DNA of 64,000 nt. It comes from JASHPR01 sp963833885 (GTDB lineage Bacteria; Actinomycetota; Actinomycetes; Streptosporangiales; Streptosporangiaceae). Shown here one piece after another: positions 1 through 8,339 of this stretch (the first letter of the stretch is position 1; each line of letters starts with the position of its first letter). Position numbers and translations under genes: made by a program. The notes beneath the pieces are model-generated. The model was given only the letters and a program-made list of their open reading frames with translations, did not search any database and was not told the DNA's origin. Location: contig CAWHZU010000023.1 of NCBI GenBank assembly GCA_963833885.1, forward strand, positions 302,307-366,306, read 5' to 3'.

Positions 1-2
1 GG

Positions 3-191
3 CTGCGCGAGCGGGCAGCCGCCGCCGGCGGTGGCGTGGACGCCGGCCCCGCGCAGCCCACGGGCTGGCGGCTGCGGGTATGGGTGCCCGCGGCAGACGC
101 GCCGCCCACCGTCGGCGGGACCACCCAGGAAGCCCGCGGTGCCGCCAGGACCTCCGGGAACAGCCTGCTCCCAGCACCGCAGGGACACTGA
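3..191 (+). CDS. Sensor histidine kinase, C-terminal end (partial)
   Basis: Last 62 codons of a NarL/DesK-type sensor histidine kinase whose 5' part lies outside the window. The frame opens with LRERAAAAGGG and continues to GWRLRVWVP. That is the usual end of the HATPase_c domain in this family, where the LRERA segment and the final beta strand close the ATP-binding fold. A low-complexity tail of about 30 residues precedes the TGA at 189-191. The response regulator begins three bases later, so the two form one operon. The family autophosphorylates on a His in the missing DHp region. The stimulus cannot be told from this fragment. Confidence 0.8.
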   Translation: MRERAAAAGGGVDAGPAQPTGWRLRVWVPAADAPPTVGGTTQEARGAARTSGNSLLPAPQGH

Positions 192-193
192 CG

Positions 194-799
194 TTGATCC
201 GGCTGCTGCTCGCCGACGACCAGGAGCTCATCCGCAGCGCGCTCGCCATCATGCTCGCGCTGGAAGAGGACTTCGAGGTCGTCGCGTCGGTCGGCCGCGG
301 CGACGAGGTAGCGGCCGCGGCCAGAGAGCACCACCCGGACGTGGCGCTGCTGGACATCGAGATGCCCGGCCTCGACGGCCTTACCGCCGCGGGGGTGCTC
401 GCGCGCGAAGCGCCGCAGTGCCGGTCGGTCATCCTCACCACGTTCGGGCGCCCGGGCTACCTCCGCCGGGCGATGGAGTCAGGGGCCAGCGGGTTCGTGG
501 TCAAGGACTCCCCGCCCGAGCAGCTTGCCGCCGCGATCCGCCGGGTCGCCGCGGGAGAGCGCGTCGTGGACCCGGCACTTGCCGCCGAGTCGCTGGCCAC
601 CGGGGCGTCGCCGCTGACCGCCCGGGAACGTGACGTGCTCGTCGCCGCAAAGTCGGGAGCATCCGTTTCGGACATAGCCCGGAAGCTGTTCCTGTCCGAC
701 GGGACGGTCCGCAACTATCTGTCCAACGCGATCGCCAAGACCGGGACGCGCAACCGTTCCGAGGCGGTTCGGCTAGCCGAGGAACGCGGCTGGCTCTGA
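194..799 (+). CDS. NarL/FixJ-family response regulator (LuxR-type HTH)
   Basis: Two-domain response regulator of about 201 aa, partner of the kinase ending just upstream. The receiver domain begins LIRLLLADDQ. It has the acidic pair (DD), the phospho-acceptor Asp in VALLDIEMPG, a Thr in ILTTFG and the Lys in VVKD. The C-terminal LuxR-type HTH runs from LTARERDVL to the end, with the recognition helix near LFLSDGTVRNYLSN. I start it at TTG 194, three bases after the kinase stop, because the receiver fold begins there. An ATG at 80 in the same frame would add 38 unrelated residues. The HTH reads DGTVRNYLS, as in DesR-like regulators. Target genes are unknown. Confidence 0.9.
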   Translation: MIRLLLADDQELIRSALAIMLALEEDFEVVASVGRGDEVAAAAREHHPDVALLDIEMPGLDGLTAAGVLAREAPQCRSVILTTFGRPGYLRRAMESGASGFVVKDSPPEQLAAAIRRVAAGERVVDPALAAESLATGASPLTARERDVLVAAKSGASVSDIARKLFLSDGTVRNYLSNAIAKTGTRNRSEAVRLAEERGWL

Positions 800-817
800 G
801 GCACTGCCGCCTGAGGT

Positions 818-834
818 TGACACGGGGAGTGTCA
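818..834. terminator. Short hairpin between convergent genes
   Basis: TGACAC (818-823) pairs with GTGTCA (829-834) around a 5-nt loop. It sits between the response-regulator stop and the converging carboxypeptidase stop and includes the latter's stop codon. No U-tract follows, so terminator function is only a guess. Confidence 0.3.
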
Positions 835-2496
835 CAGGTCTTCCTGTATCGCCGCCACCATCCGAGCCTGCTGCGCGGTGATGGCCTCGACTTCGGCGGG
901 CGTCGAAATGGGCACGTTCCCGACGACGATCATGAACGTCAATCGCCGGCCGCTCTTGGCGTTGATGTACCCGGCCAGACTGTTCCCGAGCACGATCACC
1001 TGGCCCGCGGGCGTTTCCACGATCCGGTTACCGGTCTTGACCTGGGCATGCCCAGCGGCTGGCGACTTCGGCAAGACGCCCGCGATGGTCCCGTTCACGT
1101 CGAAGTCTGGGAGCGAGTTATACAGCGTCGGGCCGTAGCTGGTCTTGGCGGCAGCCCGCAGGAATGCGGTCATGGCCGCCGGGGTGGTCCGCCCCTGATC
1201 GTCCGAGCCTGCGCCGTCCTGCGGGAACACACTCGTATCCGGCACCCCAAGACCGGTGATCGTCTTAACCTCGGCAACCAGGCCCTGGGTGCAGTTCGTG
1301 CTCCCCATCTTGACCGCGGACAGGCAGGTCATAAGGTCGGCGCCACGGTTGTAGCTGGTCTTCAATATGAGGTTGGTGAACTGGGAGAGCGTCGCCGAGA
1401 CGTGCTCGCCGATCATGTCCGACTTCTGATAGCTCCCCTTGGGCGGCAGCAACGACGCGGGATTCGGACCGGTCGCCGTGGCCGTGACGGTGACCCCGGC
1501 TTTCTGCAGCGCCTGGATGAAGGCGGTCCGGGCAAACGCCGCCGGGTTGTCGACCTCTCGCACCACGAGGGTCGGTGCGGTTCCGGCCGCGATCTGGCCG
1601 GTCACCACCAGCTGCCCCGGCTTGGGCTCGGTGATCGTGACAGAGGTTGCTTTTCCGGCTGCCACGGTGCTGACCTGGCTCGTCACTGTGTATGAAGCGG
1701 TCACCGGCCGCCACTTGATCGACGCCGTCTGCCCAACGGCCTTTGGTGTCACCACGACATCGATCAGGTTCTCGTTCACCCATATGGGCGCGATGAGCCC
1801 GTCGGGAAAGCCGTTGTAGGGGGTGAACAGCCGGTCGTCGATGACCACGTTGCCATTCACCCGGGTGATACCGGAGGCACGCACCTTGGCGGCGAGCTGG
1901 TCGAGACCGGTGAGAGGGTTGCCAGGCGGCTCGACGAAGTGGCCCGGTATCCCGACGTCCGCATAGCTCTGGTCGAGCTTGGGGAGGCTCTCGTAATACA
2001 GCGTGCCGTTGCGCTGCTCTCGCAGCCCCAGGCTCATATCGCCGGAGGCCACCAGAACCAGGTTCCCCTTCAGCGTGCCGCCGGCGACGGTTCCCTCGCG
2101 GTACACCGGCGTCCTGAACCGGTAGTTCGGGCCGTACAGTCGCAGAGCGGTCGAGATCGAGTAGATCTTCATCGTCGATCCCGGATCGAACATCTTTTGG
2201 TCGTTCTGTCCGACCACCACCTGGCCGCTCTTTTCATCGAGGACCGAAATTCCCCAATCCGAGTGCTGGTACAGCGGTGAATTCTCGATCGCGGTAAGAG
2301 TGTGGGCCAGATTGGACGGCCCAGTGATCCCGCCCGTCGATGCCCCCGCCAAGGCGCCGCTGCACCCGGCGACCGCCACCAGCGTGACGGCCGCGCTGCT
2401 CATCGCCACCAAGGCACGGGGCAACCTGGCGTCGCGAGTCCATCGAGGCAATCTCCGCGTTCCCCGTCGGGGCGTCGTGCTGCAATGCACGCTCAC
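832..2496 (-). CDS. dacB: D-alanyl-D-alanine carboxypeptidase/endopeptidase (PBP4, peptidase S13), lipoprotein
   Basis: Penicillin-binding protein of the S13 (PBP4/DacB) family, 554 aa. It removes terminal D-Ala and can cut D-Ala-mDAP cross-links in peptidoglycan. The three active-site motifs are in order: STMK at residues 107-110 (nucleophile Ser107), SYN at 381-383 and KTG at 487-489. The long insert between the first two motifs is typical of S13. A hydrophobic N-terminus ends in VAVAGC (Cys45), a lipobox, so the enzyme is probably a lipoprotein outside the membrane. The gene stands alone, convergent to the two-component genes. A 17-bp direct repeat lies at either side of it (789-805 and 2668-2684). 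Confidence 0.92.
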   Translation of the reverse strand: MSVHCSTTPRRGTRRLPRWTRDARLPRALVAMSSAAVTLVAVAGCSGALAGASTGGITGPSNLAHTLTAIENSPLYQHSDWGISVLDEKSGQVVVGQNDQKMFDPGSTMKIYSISTALRLYGPNYRFRTPVYREGTVAGGTLKGNLVLVASGDMSLGLREQRNGTLYYESLPKLDQSYADVGIPGHFVEPPGNPLTGLDQLAAKVRASGITRVNGNVVIDDRLFTPYNGFPDGLIAPIWVNENLIDVVVTPKAVGQTASIKWRPVTASYTVTSQVSTVAAGKATSVTITEPKPGQLVVTGQIAAGTAPTLVVREVDNPAAFARTAFIQALQKAGVTVTATATGPNPASLLPPKGSYQKSDMIGEHVSATLSQFTNLILKTSYNRGADLMTCLSAVKMGSTNCTQGLVAEVKTITGLGVPDTSVFPQDGAGSDDQGRTTPAAMTAFLRAAAKTSYGPTLYNSLPDFDVNGTIAGVLPKSPAAGHAQVKTGNRIVETPAGQVIVLGNSLAGYINAKSGRRLTFMIVVGNVPISTPAEVEAITAQQARMVAAIQEDL

Positions 2497-2927
2497 TCGT
2501 TATTTCCCCCGGTCACTTCCGCGCCATTCCGGCTCTCCCGTTTACCGTATCTCACTCCATTGCGCCCACTCAGCATTGGGTACTTCCCGCGCGCCCAAAT
2601 GGCTACGGAACGAAATAACGATATGGCCATCATTAATCGCGAAAAGTTAGCCCCACCCAACAGGGCAGCTGGCTCTGAGGCACTACCGTCAGCACCCCGC
2701 ACACTCCACCGCGAACCGGGCGAAATTCGCTACGGACATCAAGCGGCCGCGACGATAATCGCTTGGGTGAAGATCCGCCTTTCAGGCGGCGTGGTGGCGT
2801 CCGGTCTGTGTGCCTGGACTCCCGGACGCTCGGGCCCGGTGCAGCTGATGGACGAGCCCGTCAGTAGCCAGTTCCCTCGACCAGCCCGTGGCGGCGGGGC
2901 TACAAGGTGGTGATCAAGCGCAGCTCG
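2497..2927. other. Intergenic stretch upstream of dacB
   Basis: About 430 bases without a convincing gene. The part next to dacB (about 2,500-2,660) is richer in A/T than its surroundings and probably carries the dacB promoter on the minus strand. The rest contains the 17-bp repeat copy and no ORF with a ribosome-binding site that I trust. Confidence 0.5.
2668..2684. repeat. 17-bp direct repeat, copy 2 (copy 1 at 789-805)
   Basis: GCTGGCTCTGAGGCACT occurs at 789-805, spanning the response-regulator stop codon, and again here behind the dacB start. The next bases also partly agree (gCCG/aCCG). The two copies bracket dacB almost exactly. This could be the scar of an insertion or of a tandem duplication, but no transposase or inverted ends are visible. 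Confidence 0.5.
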
Positions 2928-3338
2928 TCAGGATCTCCATCGCGGCTGGACAGTGTGCTTACTGACCGGCGCTCCGCAGTGGCCGCAGCGATCCAGGTCA
3001 GCCGTGTTCATGGTCGTGCCGTAGCTGCACTGAACATAAGGGCCCACGGGCTCGGCCGAGACCGGCCGGTAGCGGGCCATTACGTCTTTCCCGGCTTTCT
3101 GGTCAGCTGCGAACATTTGAGAGACCTGACGCGGAGACTTCCCGGCCGCCTTGCCAGCGGCCTGTATCTCTTTGAGCGCGGCCTCGAGGACGCGGCCAGC
3201 GCTGAAGCTGACTAGTTTCCCGTCGCCCTGCGCCTGCATGGTGGCGAGGATCTGCACGGCTGAGTCCCCGGCTTCCTTGCCGACGGCGATGGTGGCACGC
3301 TCTTGGTCGGTGCGGGCGGCGCGGTCGTTGGCGGTCAT
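2928..3338 (-). CDS. Hypothetical protein with C-terminal zinc-ribbon-like Cys motif
   Basis: A 136-aa protein of unknown function. The frame is open for 63 codons further upstream, but that part is Pro/Arg-rich and looks non-coding, so I start at the internal ATG (MTANDRAART). The first half is a charged helical stretch rich in Ala, Gln and Lys, including a KEIQAAGKAAGKSPRQ segment. The C-terminus carries a Cys in VQCSYG and a CGHCGAP knuckle, like a small zinc ribbon. It may be a regulatory or nucleic-acid-associated small protein, but I do not recognise the family. The gene stands alone, facing away from the pterin operon. Confidence 0.55.
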   Translation of the reverse strand: MTANDRAARTDQERATIAVGKEAGDSAVQILATMQAQGDGKLVSFSAGRVLEAALKEIQAAGKAAGKSPRQVSQMFAADQKAGKDVMARYRPVSAEPVGPYVQCSYGTTMNTADLDRCGHCGAPVSKHTVQPRWRS

Positions 3339-3976
3339 TAGGCCGCCTGTCTTCCGATGACGCGACGGTCGGGCCTGCGGATTGCGGCGCCGCTGGCGGC
3401 CTTGACTGAGCGCATGCTTCGCATCGCTGGCCTTTCGTGGCGGCGGTGGTGGGACGCTCCTTGACCGCCAGGATAATTTTACCTTCAAACTGCGCCAATA
3501 GTGAACGCTTTCGAAGTTAACGGACAAATATTGGGTCTATATCCGGCCATCACAATTGCGCTCTGCGAAGAATTCAGAAGGTAAAATAGCCGCATGACGG
3601 TCAGGCCGGGCGGCTGCCGGGTCCGGCCGGTCCTGGCTCGTGCTGCCTGTACTCGGCATCTCACTGCCAGTGCCGACCTCCGCCTAACCCGTCCCCAGGC
3701 CGCCGACGCCCCGCTGCTGGCCGTTAGCCGCCCAAGGACTTGATCTGGGCGGCCTGCGTCACGGCGATCCGGCGTCCGTTCACCACGGCGCAGGCTCGCA
3801 AGTACGCTTCCATGGCTGCGATGCCGACTCGTCGTACACTGTGGTGGTAGCAGAGCAGAGGCCGCGCGAGTGACGGCCTGGTAGGGGTCCGGGGAGCGGC
3901 GACCCCTGCTTGGTGCTGGATAGCATCTTCACTGAAGCGGCACCGTCGAGCCGCACGATGAGCCTGGAGGCATGGT
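3339..3976. other. Intergenic stretch before the pterin operon
   Basis: About 640 bases with no firm gene. 3,470-3,600 is A/T-rich and probably holds the promoter of the minus-strand gene at 2928-3338. A minus-strand open stretch (3724-3813, MEAYLRACAVVNGRR...) looks protein-like but has no ribosome-binding site. It could be the end of a decayed gene. The promoter of the pterin operon must lie between about 3,830 and 3,960, but I cannot fix it. Confidence 0.4.
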
Positions 3977-4033
3977 ATGGCTGATCATGGTCATCGAGAG
4001 ACAGATACCGCTGCTGTCGACCGCAGGCCATGA
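3977..4033 (+). CDS. 18-codon leader ORF overlapping the pterin synthase gene
   Basis: The ORF encodes MADHGHRETDTAAVDRRP and ends in a TGA overlapping the next gene's ATG by four bases (ATGA, 4030-4033). It has a strong Shine-Dalgarno, TGGAGG at 3965-3970, six bases before its ATG. The pterin synthase gene has no such site of its own, so its translation is probably coupled to this leader. The peptide is hydrophilic and has no family I know. There is no obvious run of one amino acid to suggest classical attenuation. Confidence 0.45.
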   Translation: MADHGHRETDTAAVDRRP

Positions 4034-4449
4034 GCGGCCCGCTGACCGTATCGGTCAGCCGCCGCGAATCGTTCAATGCCGCGCACCAGCTGCGTGACCC
4101 TGCCCTGTCAGACGACGAGAACCGGCGGCTGTTCGGGAAATGCGTGAATCTGCACGGGCACAACTACTTTCTGGACGTCGTCGTGGCCGGCGAGATCGAT
4201 GATGCTACCGGCTATGTCTGGGACTTGAAACAGCTTTCGGACGTCATGCGCCGGCAGATAATCCAGGAAGTTGATCATCGCAATCTGAATACCGATGTGC
4301 CGTGGCTGAAAGAGCGTATCCCGACGGCCGAAAACCTCGCCCTGGCCTTTTGGGAAAGGCTCCAGCCCGAGCTGCCGGAAGGGCTGCTGCGGTCAGTCCG
4401 CGTGTCGGAGACCGACAAGAACTGGGCCGAGGTCGGTGATTACGTCTGA
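4030..4449 (+). CDS. 6-pyruvoyl-tetrahydropterin synthase / 6-carboxytetrahydropterin synthase family
   Basis: T-fold enzyme of the PTPS/QueD family, 139 aa, the usual length. The family acts on dihydroneopterin triphosphate, giving 6-pyruvoyl- or 6-carboxy-tetrahydropterin. Zinc ligands are visible as the His in FNAAHQL and the two His in NLHGHNY. The Cys of KCVNLHGH is in the place of the catalytic Cys, DHRNLN carries the conserved Asp-His, and PTAEN with a late Glu (VSETD) would hold the pterin ring. No other queuosine genes are near. Instead a methyltransferase, a glycosyltransferase and an SDR follow with overlapping ends, which suggests a dedicated pterin-derived product rather than preQ0. 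Confidence 0.9.
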   Translation: MSGPLTVSVSRRESFNAAHQLRDPALSDDENRRLFGKCVNLHGHNYFLDVVVAGEIDDATGYVWDLKQLSDVMRRQIIQEVDHRNLNTDVPWLKERIPTAENLALAFWERLQPELPEGLLRSVRVSETDKNWAEVGDYV

Positions 4450-5221
4450 CCGTGCGGCCCGGCGGGGTCGGGACTTGCGCAGGCGCTACACGGCGGAGGA
4501 CCTCGCCGCGCTCACCCGCGACGAGGCAAGCCGATTCATACCTGACGGGGGCGGCGATCCGCAGACCGACGTGGCCTTGGCCTGGGAGCTGCTGTACCGG
4601 CTCGAACCGGACCTCTACGACCGGCTGGCCACCGCGGAGCGCCTGCACCCCGGCATCCTCGCCTGGCTGCCGAGTTCCGCGGACCAGATTGTCGAAGTAG
4701 GAGCCGGAACGGGACGCCTGACGCTTGATCTGCTCGACCACGGGCTCGAGCTCGTGGCGATTGAGCCCGTGGCGCCATTTCGCCAGATCCTGAAGCGCAA
4801 GCTCGCAGCGGCCGATCATGGATACCGCGCGCGGGTGGTTCAGGGGTTCTTCGACGACCTGCCCGTGGCCAGCGGCTTCGCCGACCTGGTCGTCGCGTGC
4901 TCGGTGCTCACTCCTGCCTCGGGCCACGGCGGCGAGACAGGCCTGGCCGAGATGGAACGGGCCTGCCGCCCGGGGGGCTGCGTCGCCATTGTCTGGCCGA
5001 ACAACATCGACTGGCTCGCCGCCCGCGGCTACCAGTACGCGAGCTTCGCCGGGCCGATGACGGTCGACTTCGCGAGCCACCGCGAAGCGGTTGAGCTAGC
5101 CGAGATCTTCTACCCCCACGCGCTCCCGGAGATCCGCCGCCGGGGCAGCCCACGGATCCCGTATGAGGTACTGGGAATCAACCCGCCACGCGACATCGCG
5201 TTCAAGATAGTGGCGCGATGA
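4436..5221 (+). CDS. Class I SAM-dependent methyltransferase
   Basis: A 261-aa Rossmann-fold methyltransferase. Motif I is VEVGAGTGRLTLDLL (SAM-binding Gly loop, about residues 84-98), followed by an acidic strand end at LVAIEP. LVVACSVL is at motif IV and a proline/glycine post-motif reads CRPGGCVAIVWP. It starts at GTG 4436, overlapping the pterin synthase by 14 bases, and ends overlapping the glycosyltransferase ATG by four. The tight coupling suggests that it methylates the same product as its neighbours handle. The substrate cannot be read from the sequence. The N-terminal 80 residues are a helical cap without a known signature. Confidence 0.85.
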   Translation: MITSDRAARRGRDLRRRYTAEDLAALTRDEASRFIPDGGGDPQTDVALAWELLYRLEPDLYDRLATAERLHPGILAWLPSSADQIVEVGAGTGRLTLDLLDHGLELVAIEPVAPFRQILKRKLAAADHGYRARVVQGFFDDLPVASGFADLVVACSVLTPASGHGGETGLAEMERACRPGGCVAIVWPNNIDWLAARGYQYASFAGPMTVDFASHREAVELAEIFYPHALPEIRRRGSPRIPYEVLGINPPRDIAFKIVAR

Positions 5222-6330
5222 AGGTCGCGATCGTCGCGCCGCAGGTGTCAGCCATCCGCGAGCCGCAGGGCGGCGGCTCGCAGGCGTTCGTCTCCGATCT
5301 TGCGCGCGGCCTGGCCGCCCGGGATCACGAGGTGCACGTCTACGCGGCCACCGGATCGGAGATACCAGGGGTTACGGTCATCGACACCGGGGTCGACCCC
5401 AGGTCCCTGCTGGCCACGCTCTACCGGGCCGGCAGCTCAGCAGCCCGCGATCAGGACGCGGCCGCCAGCGCCTTCGCCGGCGTGTATGCGAGGGTCCGGG
5501 AGACCAGGTACGACGTCGTGCACAATCACGCGTTCGATGCCCCGGCCATCGGGCTCGCCAGCGCACTGAGCGCGCCCGTCGTGCACACACTGCACCTGCC
5601 GCCGGACCCGGTCATCGTGGCCGCGCTCCGCGATGCAGCGAAGGGGAATGGGGAGGCCGGTGGGGCCCGGCCGCCGGCCGTGGCCTGTGTGTCCGCCTTC
5701 CAGGCGAGGGCCTGGGAGAAGTTCGTCCCGGTGGACGCGATCCTGCCGCCTTACGTGCCGACGCGTGTCATCCCCTGGTCGCCTGCCGCCGGTGACGGCG
5801 CTGTCTTCGCGGGCAGGCTGAGTCCCGAGAAGGGAGCGGCCGAGGCCATCGACATCGCCCGGGCCGCCGGGATCGCGATCGACGTGTACGGCGACGCGTA
5901 TGACCCTGACTACGCCCGCGAGCAGATCGGCACGCGGCGCGCCGAGCCCGGCGTCGCGGTTCACCCGGGAGTGGCCCGAACATCCCTGTGGACGGTAATG
6001 GCCCGTGCGGCGGTGGTTCTCTGTCCGGCAAGATGGGACGAGCCCTTCGGCATGGCCGCCGCCGAGGCCCAGGCCTGCGGGACCCCGGTGGTTGCTTTCC
6101 GCCGCGGCGGGCTCGGCGACATGATCGTGGACGGCGTGACCGGCTTCCTGGTCGCGCCCGACGACATCCGGGCCGCCGTGGACAGCGTCCGGAGGGTGAC
6201 CGCCATCTCGCGCCCGGCCTGCCGCAGCCACGCCGAACGCCATCTCGACCTGGAACGGAGTCTCGACGCTCATGAGCAGCTCTACGGACGGGTCATCAGT
6301 CCCGGCGCCGGGACCGCAGCCGGCAGGTGA
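5218..6330 (+). CDS. Glycosyltransferase family 4 (GT-B fold)
   Basis: A 370-aa GT4-type enzyme. The N-terminal Rossmann domain starts MKVAIVAPQVSAI and has a glycine-rich loop (PQGGGSQAFV) and the acceptor-side VHNHAFDAP. The C-terminal donor domain has VFAGRLSPEKG (phosphate-binding Arg/Lys) and the EPFGMAAAEAQACGTPVVA block, the conserved E-x7-E nucleotide-sugar motif. Members use UDP-, GDP- or ADP-sugars and retain anomeric configuration. It begins at the ATG of an ATGA overlap with the methyltransferase gene. In this setting I infer transfer of a sugar to a pterin or pterin-derived acceptor, as in known bacterial pterin glycosides, but that is untested. Confidence 0.88.
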   Translation: MKVAIVAPQVSAIREPQGGGSQAFVSDLARGLAARDHEVHVYAATGSEIPGVTVIDTGVDPRSLLATLYRAGSSAARDQDAAASAFAGVYARVRETRYDVVHNHAFDAPAIGLASALSAPVVHTLHLPPDPVIVAALRDAAKGNGEAGGARPPAVACVSAFQARAWEKFVPVDAILPPYVPTRVIPWSPAAGDGAVFAGRLSPEKGAAEAIDIARAAGIAIDVYGDAYDPDYAREQIGTRRAEPGVAVHPGVARTSLWTVMARAAVVLCPARWDEPFGMAAAEAQACGTPVVAFRRGGLGDMIVDGVTGFLVAPDDIRAAVDSVRRVTAISRPACRSHAERHLDLERSLDAHEQLYGRVISPGAGTAAGR

Positions 6331-7048
6331 CCGGGAGCACTGGCTGGCGGGGCGGGTGGCGGTGGTCACGGGCGCCAGCAGGGGCATCGGGGCGGCCACC
6401 GCAGAGGCCTTGGCCGCCGCCGGTTCTCACGTCGTGCTCGCGGCCCGGGACCGGGACGCTCTCGCTGCCGTCGCCGCGCGCATCCGGGATGCCGGCGGCG
6501 GCGCCACGCCGGTGCCAGCGGACGTCAGCGACGCAGCAGACGTCGAGCGCCTCTTCGCCGCCGCGGCGGAGGCGGGCGCTGTCGCCGCGCTGGTATGCGC
6601 GGCCGCGGTGCTGGACGTGGCGCCGTTCGGCGAGACCACGCCGCAGATGTGGGAAGAGACGCTGCGGGTCAACCTGACCGGCTCCTTCCTGTGCTGTCGC
6701 GCGGCGTTCAACGCCATGCGCCCGAACGGCGAAGGCCGGATCGTCACCATCGGCTCGCTCTCCGGCGTCTACGCGACCGAGAAGTTCCCCGGGCTGGCCG
6801 CCTACAACGTCTCCAAGTACGGCGTCATCGGGCTCACCGAGGCGATCGCGGTCGAGGGCAAACCGCACGGCATCAGCGCGATCTGCGTGAGCCCCGGTGC
6901 CGTCGACACCGAGATGCTGCGCCGGGCCAACCCCAACCTTCGTCCCGGCCTGACCCCTGCTGACGTCGCGAAGCTGATCCTCGCGTTGCTGGACAGCCCG
7001 CTCGCCCCGGCCAGCGGCGCGAACATCCCGCTGTTCTCGAACGCCTAG
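6272..7048 (+). CDS. Short-chain dehydrogenase/reductase (SDR)
   Basis: Classical SDR of 258 aa. TGASRGIG is the NAD(P)-binding loop and AARDRD follows beta-2, suggesting NADP preference. The usual NNAG segment is replaced by VCAAAV. The catalytic set is Ser in IGSLSG and Tyr/Lys in YNVSKYG. The PG motif is VSPGAVDTEML. As drawn it overlaps the glycosyltransferase by 59 bases. A start closer to GRVAVVTG (about 6,350) is possible, since the first 25 residues are a non-conserved Pro/Ser-rich tail. As last gene of the operon it could reduce a keto group of the pterin side chain, as sepiapterin reductase does. A hairpin with GCCTA/TAGGC arms lies at its stop codon. Confidence 0.88.
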   Translation: MSSSTDGSSVPAPGPQPAGDREHWLAGRVAVVTGASRGIGAATAEALAAAGSHVVLAARDRDALAAVAARIRDAGGGATPVPADVSDAADVERLFAAAAEAGAVAALVCAAAVLDVAPFGETTPQMWEETLRVNLTGSFLCCRAAFNAMRPNGEGRIVTIGSLSGVYATEKFPGLAAYNVSKYGVIGLTEAIAVEGKPHGISAICVSPGAVDTEMLRRANPNLRPGLTPADVAKLILALLDSPLAPASGANIPLFSNA

Positions 7049-7079
7049 CCGGATTAGGCGGGGCCGGCCGTGACGGCCG

Positions 7080-8339
7080 TTACTCGTCTTTCCCCAGCGT
7101 CCACAGGTCCGTCTGCTCGTCGGCGAGCAGGCCCTGGGCGGGCCGGGCTCGGCGGGCTACCAGGCGGGCGGAGGCCGCCATCTCCGAGTCACGGTCCAGT
7201 TCCGGGTCGCCTCCGCGATCCAGCCCCACGGCAGCCTGAACCACGCCTCCGGTGAGGTAGAACCCGATGAATTTTCCCTCGTCCAGGCTCCCGCGGACCA
7301 CGAAGTCCTCCCATGTCGCCGCGTGGCCGACGTACTCCAGCTTGTGCTCATACTGATCGGACCAGAACGAATGAATGTAGCCGTAGGGATCGGTCGAGCC
7401 GAGCATCGACCTCGCAGCCGCGCTGCCCTGTTTCTCGCCATTGTTGTAGTGCTCGACTCGGACCCGGCCGAATAGCGGGTGGAGCTGGTTCGCGACGTCA
7501 CCGGCGGCATAGACGTCGGCCGCAGACGTCTGGCACAGTTCGTCCACGAGCAGGCCGTTGTCCTGGGCCAGCGGCGTGCCCGTCATGGCCGGGACGTCCG
7601 GGACTATGCCGATCCCCGCGACCGCGAAGTCGCACGCAATCCGGGTGCCGCTCGCGGTCACGGCCGTCTCCAGCCGCCCGGCTCCCTCGAACGCGGCAAT
7701 CTGCTCTCCGGCCAGCAGTTCGACACCCTTCGCGCGGTGGTTAGCGCCGATCACCGCGCCGACCTCCTCGCCCAGGACCTTCTCGAGGGGAACCTTCCCC
7801 GGAAAGACGGTGGTCACGTGGACTCCGAGCTGGGTCAGGGAGGCGGCGACCTCGCAGCCGATGAAGCCCATGCCCACTACGACCGCGTTCCGGCCTGGCC
7901 GTGCTTCGCGCTTGATCGCGTCGCAGTCGGTGACTCTGCGCAGGTAGTGGAGGCCGGGCAGGTCGGCGCCCGGGATCTTGAGCCGCCTGTTCTGCCCGCC
8001 GGTCGCGATCAGCAGCTTCTGATACGTGAGTTCCCGGCCCGAGTCCAGCAGCACCGTGTGCGCGGCGGCATCAACGCTCAGGGCACTGGCCTGGCCGGGG
8101 CGTTCGACATCGTGCTCTTCGTACCAGCTGGCCGGCTTTACGAACCAGCCATCAAGATCTTCCTCGGACCGCAGGTACGTCTTGGAGAGCGGAGGCCGGC
8201 CAAAGGGCACGCCCGGTTCCCGGCTGATGAGCACCACCGGGCCTCGGTAGCCCTCCTGTCGCAGGGTCACGGCGGCGTTGCCTCCGGCGATGCCGCCGCC
8301 GACTATCACGACGGGGCGCCCGCCGGTTCTCTGGGCCAT
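7080..8339 (-). CDS. FAD-dependent NAD(P)/ferredoxin reductase
   Basis: Flavoprotein of about 419 aa in the ferredoxin/rubredoxin reductase (AIF-like) group. The FAD site is VIVGGGIAGGNAA near the N-terminus. RPPLSKTYL is typical of this family. A second nucleotide site, VVVGMGFIGCEVAASL, binds NAD(P)H, and VYAAGDVAN closes the FAD fold. I start at the ATG giving MAQRTGG. A slightly longer frame to 8378 adds 13 residues with no motif. No ferredoxin or oxygenase gene is adjacent, so the electron acceptor is unknown. It ends close to and convergent with the SDR at the end of the pterin operon. Confidence 0.88.
   Translation of the reverse strand: MAQRTGGRPVVIVGGGIAGGNAAVTLRQEGYRGPVVLISREPGVPFGRPPLSKTYLRSEEDLDGWFVKPASWYEEHDVERPGQASALSVDAAAHTVLLDSGRELTYQKLLIATGGQNRRLKIPGADLPGLHYLRRVTDCDAIKREARPGRNAVVVGMGFIGCEVAASLTQLGVHVTTVFPGKVPLEKVLGEEVGAVIGANHRAKGVELLAGEQIAAFEGAGRLETAVTASGTRIACDFAVAGIGIVPDVPAMTGTPLAQDNGLLVDELCQTSAADVYAAGDVANQLHPLFGRVRVEHYNNGEKQGSAAARSMLGSTDPYGYIHSFWSDQYEHKLEYVGHAATWEDFVVRGSLDEGKFIGFYLTGGVVQAAVGLDRGGDPELDRDSEMAASARLVARRARPAQGLLADEQTDLWTLGKDE

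Noticed and set aside
4030..4449. Queuosine/preQ0 pathway
   Set aside because: No queC, queE, queF or tgt-like gene in the neighbourhood; the partners are a methyltransferase, a GT and an SDR.
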